From Acidobacteriota bacterium (GTDB taxonomy: Bacteria; Acidobacteriota; Terriglobia; UBA7540), in NCBI GenBank assembly GCA_003165615.1, contig PLWR01000266.1, forward strand, positions 1 to 12,268: 12,268 nt of DNA, written 5' to 3'. The position numbers and the translations under genes were made by a program. How positions within the stretch are numbered: the stretch's first letter is position 1; each line of letters begins with the position of its first letter. Shown piece by piece: positions 1 through 7,099 of the stretch. The notes beneath the pieces were generated by a model. It made no database searches. It was not told the origin of the DNA and saw only the letters and a program-made list of their open reading frames with translations.

Positions 1-680
1 CCCAGCACGCCGAGCCCGTTGATCATCGTGGTGTGAGAGTCAGTCCCGACGAGGGTGTCAGGAAGTAGCTCGGTCTCACCGTGGGCCTTTTGCGCCAGAA
101 CCACTTTGGCCAAGAATTCCAAATTCACCTGGTGCACAATGCCCGTGGCCGGAGGTACTACGCGGAAATTCTGGAAGGCCTGCTGTCCCCAACGCAGGAA
201 TTCGTAACGCTCGCGGTTACGCTTGAACTCGATCTCGGCGTTGTGCTCCAGTGCGGAGGCATTTCCGAAGAAGTCCACCTGCACCGAGTGATCGATGACC
301 AGGTCGACGGGAACCAGAGGATTGATCTTGGTGGCGTTGCCGCCGAGACGCTTCATCGCCGCGCGCATGGCCGCCAAGTCCACCACGGCCGGGACTCCTG
401 TAAAGTCCTGAAGGATCACACGCGCTGGCTTGAAGGGTATCTCGCGCGCTGCTGGCGATTTGGGGTTCCACTTGGCAAGCGAGGTGACGTCTTCCTCCGT
501 CACCAGAGTGCCGTCGCAGTTTCGCAGCAGAGCTTCCAGCAGAACTTTGATGGAAAACGGGAGGCGGGAAACCGCGCCATGCCCGGATTTTTCCAGACTG
601 TCCAGGCGGTAAATCACCGCAGTGCCGCCGCTGGTTTCAAGTGTGGCTCGCGCCCCAAAAACGTCGTTAGGTTTTTCCAT
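1..680 (-). CDS. acnA: Aconitate hydratase A, N-terminal part (C-terminus outside window)
   Basis: Aconitase of the AcnA/IRP1 type, which isomerises citrate to isocitrate in the cytoplasmic TCA cycle using a [4Fe-4S] cluster. The minus-strand frame is open from ATG at 680 to the window edge, giving 226 residues of a protein usually near 900. Family blocks seen in order: [16 protein letters not shown] (about residues 91-106), [10 protein letters not shown] (130-139), [12 protein letters not shown] (180-191) and [21 protein letters not shown] (207-227, the last codon incomplete). The cluster cysteines lie beyond the window, so their presence cannot be checked. The start is supported by GGAGG at 685-689, 4 nt upstream. 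It follows hemY on the same strand across a 109-bp gap filled mostly by a heptad repeat array, so co-transcription is possible but not shown. The family call is very secure; the gene is partial only because the window ends. Confidence 0.96.
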   Translation of the reverse strand, partial: MEKPNDVFGARATLETSGGTAVIYRLDSLEKSGHGAVSRLPFSIKVLLEALLRNCDGTLVTEEDVTSLAKWNPKSPAAREIPFKPARVILQDFTGVPAVVDLAAMRAAMKRLGGNATKINPLVPVDLVIDHSVQVDFFGNASALEHNAEIEFKRNRERYEFLRWGQQAFQNFRVVPPATGIVHQVNLEFLAKVVLAQKAHGETELLPDTLVGTDSHTTMINGLGVL

Positions 681-727
681 GATTCCTCCGTGATGCCCGT
701 CTTCCACGATAACGCTGATTCATGCAG

Positions 728-803
728 GGAGTAAGCAGCAGGCACCAAGCCGTAGGGAGTAAGCATTGTTAGCACATTGCGCCCGCTGCCTACTGCTCAC
801 TGC
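728..803. repeat. Two-armed 7-bp-period repeat array between hemY and acnA
   Basis: The left arm on the plus strand reads in consecutive heptads from 728: GGAGTAA, GCAGCAG, GCACCAA, GCCGTAG, GGAGTAA, GCATTGT. The right arm, read on the minus strand from 803 to 783, gives GCAGTGA, GCAGTAG, GCAGCGG. Both arms share the unit GCAGTAR. Segment 728-744 pairs with 787-803 at 14 of 17 positions, so a hairpin with a loop of about 42 nt is possible. A 12-bp direct repeat (726-737 and 754-765) falls exactly four heptads apart. The right arm contains the hemY stop codon. The periodicity is seen directly; any role (terminator, mRNA stabiliser, mobile repeat) is inference. Confidence 0.75.
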
Positions 804-2322
804 CGAATGCCTTCGGCGACCCCAGTCCCACAGACGCCAGGGCCTTTTCCGCAGCGTTCTTCCCGGTCCGGATGCAGTCCGAAATGCCGATTCCCGAGTA
901 AGCATTCCCGGCAAGGTACAATCCGGGCAGGTCCTGGAGCCGCTCTTCGATAGCACTCACCCGTTCCCTGTGGCCCACGGGATATTGCGCCATGGAAGCA
1001 GGCCAGCGGTGCACGCGGGAGAATAGCGGCTCGGCGGTGAAGCTCATAATCTCCCTCAGTTCACGCCGCACCACGGCCACAACCTCATCGTCATGTAGTC
1101 CGAGCACCTCAGGATCTCGCGCCCCGCCCAGGAAGCAGCGCAGCATCGCCTTACCTTCCGGCGCGCGGTGGTTGAACTTCGCATGCACGAATGTGCAGGC
1201 CAGCATTCGTCGCTGCTCCTTGAGTGGCACCAGGAAGCCAAAACCGGCGGGGAGCGTGGCCCGGGCGCGGTCGTCAAACGCCAGCGAGACCGTCATGGAA
1301 GAACTGTAGGGGATGCCCTCAAGCAACTCGCTCAGGCGGTGGTCGAGGGATGGAACGAGCCCGCCGGCCAGGTACGCCGGCACGGCGAGCACCACCGCGT
1401 CCGCGTCATAAACCTTGCCCCCCTCACACGTAATCTGGAATCGCCGAGAGCAGGAGTCCGCCGCACCTCCCGGTCCGCCAGGGGAAAACTCCAGAGCAAG
1501 CACGCGGCGACGCATAAAAACCCGGTGTCTCTCAACCGGTGCCGCGAGCCTCTCCGTCATTTGTTGCAGGCCGCCCTTGAGAGTCATGAAAAGCGGCAGC
1601 TTACGCGAGGGGGCCGTGCCCGTTCCGGCTGAGTCCGGGCCGTTATTGTTATTCGATTTCGCCTTGCGTCGTTGCCACATGGCCTTTAATGTGGCCCGCG
1701 TCAGGCTGCCGTGATGGCGTTCCATTTCCCAAAAGCGCGGCAACACGGAGCGCACACTCAGCGCGGCAGAGTCGCCGCCGTAGACGCCCGCCAATAAGGG
1801 ATCGGCGATATTCTCCACCATCGCCTTGCCGTAGTGTCGTTCCACAAAACTCGCTACGGATTCATCGCCTTCGTCGCTCGCCGGTGGGGATGAAAATAGC
1901 TCCCACGCTGCTGCGAGTTTCGTACTGAGCGGCAGCAGACGGGTGGTCACCATCGGCCATAGGCGTGTGGGTACCAAGAACATCAGGCCATCGGGCAGCG
2001 GCAGCAGGCGTCCCCGGTGAAGAATATACGTGCGGCGCGCGTGGTCGTTGGAACCCATCAGGTCGTCGGCAAGCCCCAGTTCCCGCGCCATCGCCGCGGC
2101 TTGCGGCTTCTCGGCCAGAAAGCTGTCTGGCCCGGCTTCGATCACGAAACCATCAACCGTTTCGGTCCGAACCACACCGCCCAACCAGGGACTTGCCTCG
2201 ATGAGCATTTCCTCGATCGGCGCACCGGCTTGGCGTGCCCGCGCCAGCGTGTAGGCGGCGGCAAGGCCGGAGGTTCCCCCGCCGATTACCGCCACTCGCC
2301 GCGCTTTGGGTCTGTCAGTCAA
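790..2322 (-). CDS. hemY: Protoporphyrinogen/coproporphyrinogen oxidase (oxygen-dependent, FAD)
   Basis: FAD enzyme that removes six electrons from a porphyrinogen ring late in heme synthesis; the family is also named HemG or, in the coproporphyrin branch, CgoX. It has 510 residues, slightly long for the family (about 460-480). Seen: N-terminal dinucleotide fold VAVIGGGTSGLAAAY with GGGTSG at residues 14-19, the family block ADPLLAGVYGGD (173-184), and the C-terminal FAD block LAGNAYSGIGISDCIRTG at about 470-487. A low-complexity stretch near residues 218-242 (K, N, G, T rich, with four Asn in a row) looks like an inserted flexible linker. The start is TTG at 2322, chosen because TGGAG lies 7 nt upstream and the FAD motif needs this N-terminus; GTG at codon 10 is the alternative. 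It lies 26 bp downstream of hemH. Its last three residues and stop codon come from a heptad repeat. Substrate branch is undecided. Confidence 0.95.
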   Translation of the reverse strand: MTDRPKARRVAVIGGGTSGLAAAYTLARARQAGAPIEEMLIEASPWLGGVVRTETVDGFVIEAGPDSFLAEKPQAAAMARELGLADDLMGSNDHARRTYILHRGRLLPLPDGLMFLVPTRLWPMVTTRLLPLSTKLAAAWELFSSPPASDEGDESVASFVERHYGKAMVENIADPLLAGVYGGDSAALSVRSVLPRFWEMERHHGSLTRATLKAMWQRRKAKSNNNNGPDSAGTGTAPSRKLPLFMTLKGGLQQMTERLAAPVERHRVFMRRRVLALEFSPGGPGGAADSCSRRFQITCEGGKVYDADAVVLAVPAYLAGGLVPSLDHRLSELLEGIPYSSSMTVSLAFDDRARATLPAGFGFLVPLKEQRRMLACTFVHAKFNHRAPEGKAMLRCFLGGARDPEVLGLHDDEVVAVVRRELREIMSFTAEPLFSRVHRWPASMAQYPVGHRERVSAIEERLQDLPGLYLAGNAYSGIGISDCIRTGKNAAEKALASVGLGSPKAFGSEQ

Positions 2323-2329
2323 GCTCCTA

Positions 2330-2334
2330 CTCCA
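2330..2334 (-). promoter_or_regulatory. Ribosome binding site of hemY supporting a TTG start
   Basis: On the minus strand TGGAG precedes the TTG at 2322 with a 7-nt spacer. It overlaps a small palindrome, 2326-2339 (arms CCTACT and AGTAGG around two bases), and lies directly beside the repeat array at the hemH end. Pairing in the mRNA could mask the site; that is inference. Confidence 0.5.
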
Positions 2335-2336
2335 GT

Positions 2337-2405
2337 AGGTGTCAGGTATCAGGTGTCAGCAGGACCAGAACCTGGCACCTGGCACCTGATACCTGACACC
2401 TGCTC
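2337..2405. repeat. Inverted 7-bp-period repeat array at the hemH/hemY junction
   Basis: Left arm heptads from 2337: AGGTGTC, AGGTATC, AGGTGTC. Right arm heptads from 2371: CCTGGCA, CCTGGCA, CCTGATA, CCTGACA, CCTGCTC. On opposite strands both are the same unit, TGTCAGG with variants. Positions 2337-2355 and 2383-2401 are perfectly complementary over 19 bp, giving a strong hairpin with a loop of 27 nt. The hemH reading frame runs through the right arm and loop and terminates at 2349-2351 inside the left arm. The hairpin sits between two co-directional genes, so it could attenuate transcription or protect the upstream mRNA; neither is shown. Confidence 0.85.
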
Positions 2406-3332
2406 AATATGCGCGGTTACCAGCATGGCCAGAGCCGCGACAAATTTAGGACTATTGTTCAGCGATTCTGACCGGCGCACGGCGACACCCCGAGCCTTCC
2501 CATAGTTGTGAAAGAGCACGTCGATGTCATAGAGAATTTCCACGTGATCGCAGACGAACCCAACGGGAATCAACAAGACGTTCTTTCCGCCCGCCTGCGC
2601 CAACGCATCGATTTGCGATTCCACCGTCGGTCCGATCCATTTTTCCGCGGTCATTCCCTGGCTTTGGAACGCCACGCGATATTCCGTGAGGCCCGCAGCC
2701 CTGGCCACTAAGGCCGCTGTCTCTCGCACCTGCTGCTCGTAAGGATCGCCCTCGGCGATCGTTCGTTCCGGCACACTATGGGCCGTAAAGATGACGGGAA
2801 CGGGGCCACCGGTTTCCTCTGTCGCGGCAACGAGGGCCGCCGCCGCGCGCTCGCGAAACGCCTCGATCAGACCCGGATGGTCGTGATAGCTTTCAACGAA
2901 GTCAACCACCAAACCCGGCTGCACCTGCGTGACCGCATCCATCAGGTATTTGCGGTAAAGTCCAATGCTGGTGCGGGAATTCTGGGGCGCCAGGCACACG
3001 GCCACTAGACGCTCAACCCCATCGTCGCTTAGGCGACGCATGGCCTCGGGAATAAATGGGTTCCAGTTTCTCATGCCCACGTAAACCGGGTGGGCAATCA
3101 ACTTCGCCAGCGCATCCGCCTGCAAGGTGGTAAGCCGCAACAACGGCGATCCCCCCCCAATCAAGCTGTAGCGGTGCGTGATTTCTTTCACCACCGGCTC
3201 CGGCAGGGGCCGCCCCCCGCGCACATTGAGCAAAAACTCGGGAATATCCTCGAGCTTATCGGGCGCGCCATGCGCCAGCAACAACACTCCCCAGGAGCCT
3301 GCGGGGGGCTGTGGAATGATTTCATTCTTCAT
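2349..3332 (-). CDS. hemH: Ferrochelatase (proto- or coproporphyrin type)
   Basis: Inserts Fe2+ into a porphyrin ring, the terminal or penultimate step of heme synthesis. It has 327 residues from ATG at 3332. Family blocks: LLLAHGAPD (about 18-26), RGGRPLPEPVVKEITHRY (38-55), IGGGSPL (58-64), LAPQNSRTS (114-122), FTAHSVPER with His185, and PVGFVCDHVEILYDID with Glu265. His185 and Glu265 match the two metal-site residues known for the Bacillus subtilis enzyme (His183, Glu264). Where the Bacillus enzyme has Tyr13 this one has His21 (LAHGAP for MAYGTP). The last 17 residues (311-327) are translated from the heptad repeat and are unlikely to belong to the fold. No clear Shine-Dalgarno precedes either ATG 3332 or the in-frame TTG 3338. 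It is first gene of a probable hemH-hemY unit; hemE is not upstream. Family call is secure. Confidence 0.96.
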   Translation of the reverse strand: MKNEIIPQPPAGSWGVLLLAHGAPDKLEDIPEFLLNVRGGRPLPEPVVKEITHRYSLIGGGSPLLRLTTLQADALAKLIAHPVYVGMRNWNPFIPEAMRRLSDDGVERLVAVCLAPQNSRTSIGLYRKYLMDAVTQVQPGLVVDFVESYHDHPGLIEAFRERAAAALVAATEETGGPVPVIFTAHSVPERTIAEGDPYEQQVRETAALVARAAGLTEYRVAFQSQGMTAEKWIGPTVESQIDALAQAGGKNVLLIPVGFVCDHVEILYDIDVLFHNYGKARGVAVRRSESLNNSPKFVAALAMLVTAHIEQVSGIRCQVPGSGPADT

Positions 3333-3462
3333 AATCAATTGTGGGCCCAGGCCAACTTGCCGCCGCCATTTAAGGCTAAGAATCTACAAAAGATCTCATG
3401 CCTGTCTCATTCTGAATATACCATGTAGCGTGCGAGTTGGGGCTCCCTGCACTTATCCGTAT

Positions 3463-3492
3463 TTGACCCCATCGGCGCTCTGGGCGTAGAGT
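3463..3492 (+). promoter_or_regulatory. Candidate promoter of the antitoxin-toxin pair
   Basis: TTGACC (3463-3468) and TAGAGT (3487-3492) are separated by 18 bp and resemble sigma-70 -35 and -10 boxes (5 of 6 and 4 of 6 matches). Transcription would begin about 3499, only a few bases before the ATG at 3502, so the message would be nearly leaderless and the GAAGGGA at 3493-3499 would be mostly untranscribed. That conflict keeps confidence low. The rest of the 169-bp gap to hemH shows nothing firm. Confidence 0.3.
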
Positions 3493-3501
3493 GAAGGGAC
3501 C

Positions 3502-3798
3502 ATGGCGACTATCGCAAGAAACGGATCTCCGCTGGTAGTGCCGCCCTCGATCCGCCGCAAGGCAGGTTTCAAGGGCGGGGAGGATTTGGAATTTATGGCA
3601 TCCGGCGGGGTCATCACAATCGTGCGCAAGGTACCCGTCGCGAGCGACGAGTACACCCCCGCTCAACGTCGGATCATCGGCGCCCGGTTGACCGAAGCCC
3701 GCAAAGGCCCCTATCTCGGACCGTTTGAAACCGCCGACGATGCTTTTAAGGTCATTCGCAATGAAGTCAGGAATCGTAAAGCAATGAAGCCGAAGTAG
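3502..3798 (+). CDS. AbrB/MazE-type antitoxin
   Basis: Small DNA-binding protein of the SpoVT/AbrB swapped-hairpin family, 98 residues, expected to neutralise the toxin encoded just downstream and to repress its own promoter. Residues 5-43 show the AbrB pattern RNGSPLVVPPSIRRKAGFKGGEDLEF followed in the frame by a GGVITIVRK strand. The C-terminal part, TPAQRRIIGARLTEARKGPYLGPF (about 53-76) then an acidic/basic helix, is of the kind that wraps the partner toxin in AbrB-RelE/ParE pairs. ATG at 3502 has GAAGGGA just upstream. The toxin gene begins 12 bp after the stop codon with no ribosome site of its own, so translational coupling is likely. The AbrB assignment is strong; the role as antitoxin rests on the neighbour and the C-terminal pattern. 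Confidence 0.88.
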   Translation: MATIARNGSPLVVPPSIRRKAGFKGGEDLEFMASGGVITIVRKVPVASDEYTPAQRRIIGARLTEARKGPYLGPFETADDAFKVIRNEVRNRKAMKPK

Positions 3799-3810
3799 CA
3801 CCCCATCCTC

Positions 3811-4023
3811 ATGAAGGTCGTCTTGTCAGATCGCGCGATTGAGTCACTTAGTGAGGCTCCGCCCAATGTCCAGCGAGCTTTTGAAAAGCAACTGCGATTC
3901 CTGATGGGCAATCTACTGCACCCTTTCCTGCACGCTAAGAAGTACGATGAATCGAAAGATCTCTGGCAGGCACGTGTCAACCAAAACTGGCGTTTTTACT
4001 TCACGATCATGCTTGACACCTAG
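3811..4023 (+). CDS. RelE/ParE-family toxin, C-terminus cut by a TAG codon
   Basis: Type II toxin of the RelE/ParE fold, whose members either cleave mRNA on the ribosome or poison gyrase; which applies here is not readable. The frame gives 70 residues: an N-terminal strand and helices (MKVVLSDRAIESL..), then the family-typical LLHPFLHAKKYDESKDLWQARVNQNWRFYF block (about 35-64). It ends at TAG 4021-4023 right after MLDT. The frame continues past the TAG as CIEDVIAHPK and a TAA at 4054-4056, closely matching the usual family ending of the form DTYxxxDIIPHPK, so the TAG stands where a Tyr codon (TAC/TAT) is expected. The product therefore lacks about 11 residues including the last strand, and may be inactive. 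A sequencing error or readthrough are alternatives. No Shine-Dalgarno is seen; translation probably depends on the antitoxin gene 12 bp upstream. Confidence 0.85.
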   Translation: MKVVLSDRAIESLSEAPPNVQRAFEKQLRFLMGNLLHPFLHAKKYDESKDLWQARVNQNWRFYFTIMLDT

Positions 4024-4092
4024 TGCATTGAAGATGTGATTGCCCATCCCAAGTAAGCGCCAGGTAACATCGTATGTTGCATAAGGATTTGT

Positions 4093-4097
4093 GAGGA
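4093..4097 (+). promoter_or_regulatory. Ribosome binding site choosing ATG 4106
   Basis: GAGGA lies 8 nt before the ATG at 4106, a better fit than the GTG at 4091, whose nearest candidate (AAGGA at 4083-4087) is only 3 nt away. The ATG start also gives a cleaner signal peptide. Confidence 0.5.
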
Positions 4098-4105
4098 AGC
4101 TCGCG

Positions 4106-5845
4106 ATGAGACGAATGGTTGCATTTGCATCCTTGTTTGTGCTGATGTGGTGTGTGGCATTGATGGTTGTCCACAATATGCGCGCTGAAGCCCCCAGGAA
4201 CCAGACCGAGTTCGACAGGCTGGTCGATAACTACTTCGACTTTTACTTCCAATTTCACCCCACTGACGGAACTGCCGCAGGGTTTCATCAGTACGACGTC
4301 AAGCTGGAGGACCACTCCCGCGCTTCACGCGAGGGGGAGACTGCCAACCTGCGGACATTCCTGGCGGAGTTTGAACACATCGACCCGGCGAAACTCTCAC
4401 CGGAGAGTGCCGGCGACCTGGCCTTTTTGCAAAGCAAGATCAAGGGCCGCTTGCTGGAACTCCAGACTTTGCAAATGTGGCGGAAGGACCCCAACCTTTA
4501 TGCGGGCGACGTAACCGATAGCATTTTCGTGATCATCAAGCGTAGTTTTGCGCCGCCTGAGGAACGGTTGCGTTCGGTCATCGCGCGCGAGCGTCAAATC
4601 CCCGGCGCGCTGATGGCGGCCCACTACAACCTTTCGAATCCCCCGAAGATCTACACCCAGATCGCCATTGAGCAGATGCCCGGGATCATTGAGTTCTTTC
4701 AAAAGGACGTGCCCGGCGCCTTTCCGGGCGTAAAAGACGCAGCCCTGTGGGCGGAATTCCAAAGCAGCAACGACGCCGTAGTGAAAGCCCTCGAAAATTT
4801 CCAACTCTTCCTTCAAGACGACTTGCTTCCTCTATCCCGGGGGGACTTTCGCATCGGTGCGGAGAACTTTCAGAAAAAACTTATCGACGAGGAGATGGTC
4901 GATATGCCGCTCGATCAACTTCTCCAAATTGGCTATGCCGACCTGCACCGCAACCAGCAACGGTTGAAGGAGACGGCGGCGATGATCAATCCTGATGCCG
5001 GCCCCCGTGAGGTGCTTGCTTCACTCGAAAAGGATCACCCTGCGGCCGATCAACTCCTGCCGGCCTTCCGCAATCTGTTGGGAGGATTGCACGATTTCAT
5101 CGAAGCCAAAAAGATCGTCACCATACCTTCCCCCATCATCCCGATCTTGGAAGAATCGCCGCCCTTCATGCGCGCCACCACCACTGCTTCCATGGACACC
5201 CCCGGCGCTTACGAAACCCGCGCAACGGAGGCCATGTTCAACGTGACGCTGCCGGAGTCCGGCTGGACGCCGCCGCACGTTGAGGCTTGGATGGAAGGGT
5301 TCAACCGCGGCACCATCCTAAGCACCGCGATTCACGAAGCCTATCCCGGCCACTACGTTCAATTCCTATGGGTTAAACGCCTGAACTCCAAAGCCCGGAA
5401 GCTGCTGTACTGTAGCAGCAATGCGGAAGGCTGGGCGCACTACACGGAGCAGATGATGCTGGATGAGGGCTATGGTGGCGGTGATCCAAAATTACGCATG
5501 GGGCAATTGCAGGACGCACTTTTACGCAACTCCCGCTTTATCGTGGGAATCGATATGCATACCGGAAACATGAGCATGGATCAGGCCAGGGAGTTCTTCG
5601 TGCAAGAGGGATATCAGGTCCCCGCCATCGCGGATATCGAAACCAAGCGCGGAACCTCGGACCCCACCTACTTGGTGTACACGCTGGGCAAACTCCAGAT
5701 TCTGAAGCTGCGCGATGACTACAAGAAGAAACGGGGCGGCAGGTTTACATTGCAGGAATTCCACGACAGCTTCATGGAACAAGGCGGATTTCCACTCATT
5801 ATTATCCGCCGGGCATTGCTGGGCGACAACAGTCCTGCGCTTTGA
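4106..5845 (+). CDS. Exported DUF885-family protein, putative metallohydrolase
   Basis: Protein of 579 residues in the DUF885 family, whose members are widespread, mostly exported and poorly characterised. Residues 1-29 form a signal peptide: MRR, a hydrophobic core (VAFASLFVLMWCVALMVV), then a likely cut after RAEA; the Cys in LMWC does not make a lipobox. The mature part begins with a helical region (FDRLVDNYFDFYFQFHPTDGTAAG) typical of the family N-terminus. The C-terminal half has AIHEAYPGHYVQFLW with His410, Glu411 and His416, then EGWAHYTEQMM with Glu441; this HExxxxH plus downstream Glu arrangement resembles a zinc-protease site, and a hydrolase role is inferred from it. Length is normal for the family. 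It follows the toxin gene by about 80 bp and may have its own promoter. Catalytic activity and substrate are unknown. Confidence 0.88.
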   Translation: MRRMVAFASLFVLMWCVALMVVHNMRAEAPRNQTEFDRLVDNYFDFYFQFHPTDGTAAGFHQYDVKLEDHSRASREGETANLRTFLAEFEHIDPAKLSPESAGDLAFLQSKIKGRLLELQTLQMWRKDPNLYAGDVTDSIFVIIKRSFAPPEERLRSVIARERQIPGALMAAHYNLSNPPKIYTQIAIEQMPGIIEFFQKDVPGAFPGVKDAALWAEFQSSNDAVVKALENFQLFLQDDLLPLSRGDFRIGAENFQKKLIDEEMVDMPLDQLLQIGYADLHRNQQRLKETAAMINPDAGPREVLASLEKDHPAADQLLPAFRNLLGGLHDFIEAKKIVTIPSPIIPILEESPPFMRATTTASMDTPGAYETRATEAMFNVTLPESGWTPPHVEAWMEGFNRGTILSTAIHEAYPGHYVQFLWVKRLNSKARKLLYCSSNAEGWAHYTEQMMLDEGYGGGDPKLRMGQLQDALLRNSRFIVGIDMHTGNMSMDQAREFFVQEGYQVPAIADIETKRGTSDPTYLVYTLGKLQILKLRDDYKKKRGGRFTLQEFHDSFMEQGGFPLIIIRRALLGDNSPAL

Positions 5846-5873
5846 AAATTGTGGATTTCGGATTTTCGATTCA
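5846..5873. repeat. Short 7-bp-period repeat after the DUF885 stop codon
   Basis: Four consecutive heptads follow the stop codon without a gap: AAATTGT, GGATTTC, GGATTTT, CGATTCA, sharing GGATT at the same phase in the central two and NNATT in all. It is A/T-rich unlike its surroundings. Only four units are present, so chance is less excluded here than for the other arrays. There is no inverted partner arm. Confidence 0.5.
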
Positions 5874-6127
5874 GGCTCGATTTCTAATCGCGCTTGAATG
5901 CTCCCGGAAAAGGCCTCGGATCTACAAAACAGGTCCTCGCTACCCATCCTTTTTCTTAATGATCAAAGAATCCAGGGCACTCGGGCTCAGAATCATTCAC
6001 TTGGCCCTTAAATGTCGGGCGCACTTCTGGTAGAGTCACGTGTTGCCGCTGATGCACCACTTTCACTTTCGATGCCGCGCCAGTGGCGGCCGATTCCAGA
6101 GATGACGGGTGGAGAAGAAAACCGGTT
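5874..6127. other. Non-coding interval before the aldo/keto reductase gene
   Basis: Together with the heptad array this makes a 282-bp gap. It holds no convincing gene: a 63-codon frame at 5842-6033 starts inside the repeat, lacks a ribosome site and reads like nothing known. TTGGCC (6001-6006) and TAGAGT (6031-6036) are 24 bp apart, too far for a normal promoter. An in-frame GTG at 6083 could extend the reductase by 15 residues but the family start argues against it. No RNA gene or strong terminator was seen. Confidence 0.4.
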
Positions 6128-7099
6128 ATGAATTACCGCAGGTTCGGACGTACCGGCTGGATGGTGAGTGAACTCGGGTACGGGATGTGGGGACTGGCGA
6201 GCTGGACCGGCTCCAACGACGCCGAATCCCGGCAATCATTGCAGCGGGCCGTTGACTTGGGCTGCAATTTCTTTGACACCGCTTGGCATTACGGTAGTGG
6301 GCACAGCGAAAAACTGCTCGGGGAGTTGGTGCGGCAGAACCCTGGAACAAAAATCTACGTGGCCACCAAGATTCCTCCCAAGAACCTTGCCTGGCCGGCC
6401 CGTCCGGAATTTAGGCTCGACGACTGCTTTCCCCCCGAGCATATTGAAAAGTATGTGCACATCAGCCTTGAAAATCTGGGCCTGGAAAACTTCGACCTGA
6501 TTCAATTCCACTCCTGGTCAGACGCCTGGGTGGAAGACGACCGGTGGGTGAAGAAGATCGGCGATTTGCGCCAGCAAAGGCTGTTCGGAGCCGTCGGCAT
6601 CAGCCTCAACCGCTGGGAACCTTGGAACGGCGTGCGCGCGGTGCAGTCGGGTCTGATTGATTCCGTGCAGGTCATGTACAACATTTTTGACCAGAATCCC
6701 GAGGACAAACTTTTCCCCGCCTGTGCAGCCATGGATGCGGCGGTGATTGGGCGATGCCCGTTGGATCAGGGGTCGCTGACTGGCGCGCTGACGCTCGACA
6801 GTAAATGGCCGGAAGGCGATTGGCGTAACTCTCACTTTGATCCCAAGACGCTTGAGGAGAGTGTTAATCACGCCGACGCGCTGAAACCGTTGGTTCCCCG
6901 CGGCATGACGCTGCCGGAGATGGCTTTGCGTTTCATCCTGAATAACCCCACCGTGAGCACCATCATCCCCGGCATGCGCAAGGTGAAGAATGTGGAGGAG
7001 AATCTGCGTGCCGCGGAACTTGGTCCGTTGCCTTTGGATCTCCACAGGGAACTGCGCAAGCATCGCTGGGACCGCAAGGCGGTCCCGCACCCGAAGTAA
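6128..7099 (+). CDS. Aldo/keto reductase
   Basis: NAD(P)H-dependent carbonyl reductase of the aldo/keto reductase superfamily, cytoplasmic, 323 residues, normal length for a TIM-barrel AKR. The N-terminus MNYRRFGRTGWMVSELGYG is the classic family start and fixes ATG 6128. The catalytic tetrad is visible: Asp50 and Tyr55 in FFDTAWHYG, Lys81 in VATKIP, His128 in LIQFHSWSD. The cofactor block STIIPGMRKVKNVEENLRAA is near the C-terminus (about 279-298). GGAG at 6111-6114 lies 13 nt upstream, rather far. It precedes the Gfo/Idh/MocA gene by 149 bp on the same strand; the two oxidoreductases could share a sugar-related pathway, but the substrate cannot be told from sequence. Confidence 0.94.
   Translation: MNYRRFGRTGWMVSELGYGMWGLASWTGSNDAESRQSLQRAVDLGCNFFDTAWHYGSGHSEKLLGELVRQNPGTKIYVATKIPPKNLAWPARPEFRLDDCFPPEHIEKYVHISLENLGLENFDLIQFHSWSDAWVEDDRWVKKIGDLRQQRLFGAVGISLNRWEPWNGVRAVQSGLIDSVQVMYNIFDQNPEDKLFPACAAMDAAVIGRCPLDQGSLTGALTLDSKWPEGDWRNSHFDPKTLEESVNHADALKPLVPRGMTLPEMALRFILNNPTVSTIIPGMRKVKNVEENLRAAELGPLPLDLHRELRKHRWDRKAVPHPK

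Noticed and set aside
81..734. 217-codon plus-strand frame opposite acnA
   Set aside because: acnA motifs are unambiguous on the minus strand; the plus-strand product resembles nothing.
2337..2405. CRISPR-like array
   Set aside because: The units are 7 bp with no spacers and lie in two inverted arms; nothing resembles repeat-spacer structure or cas genes.
5842..6033. 63-codon frame after the DUF885 gene
   Set aside because: Begins within the heptad repeat, has no ribosome site, and its translation has no meaningful pattern.
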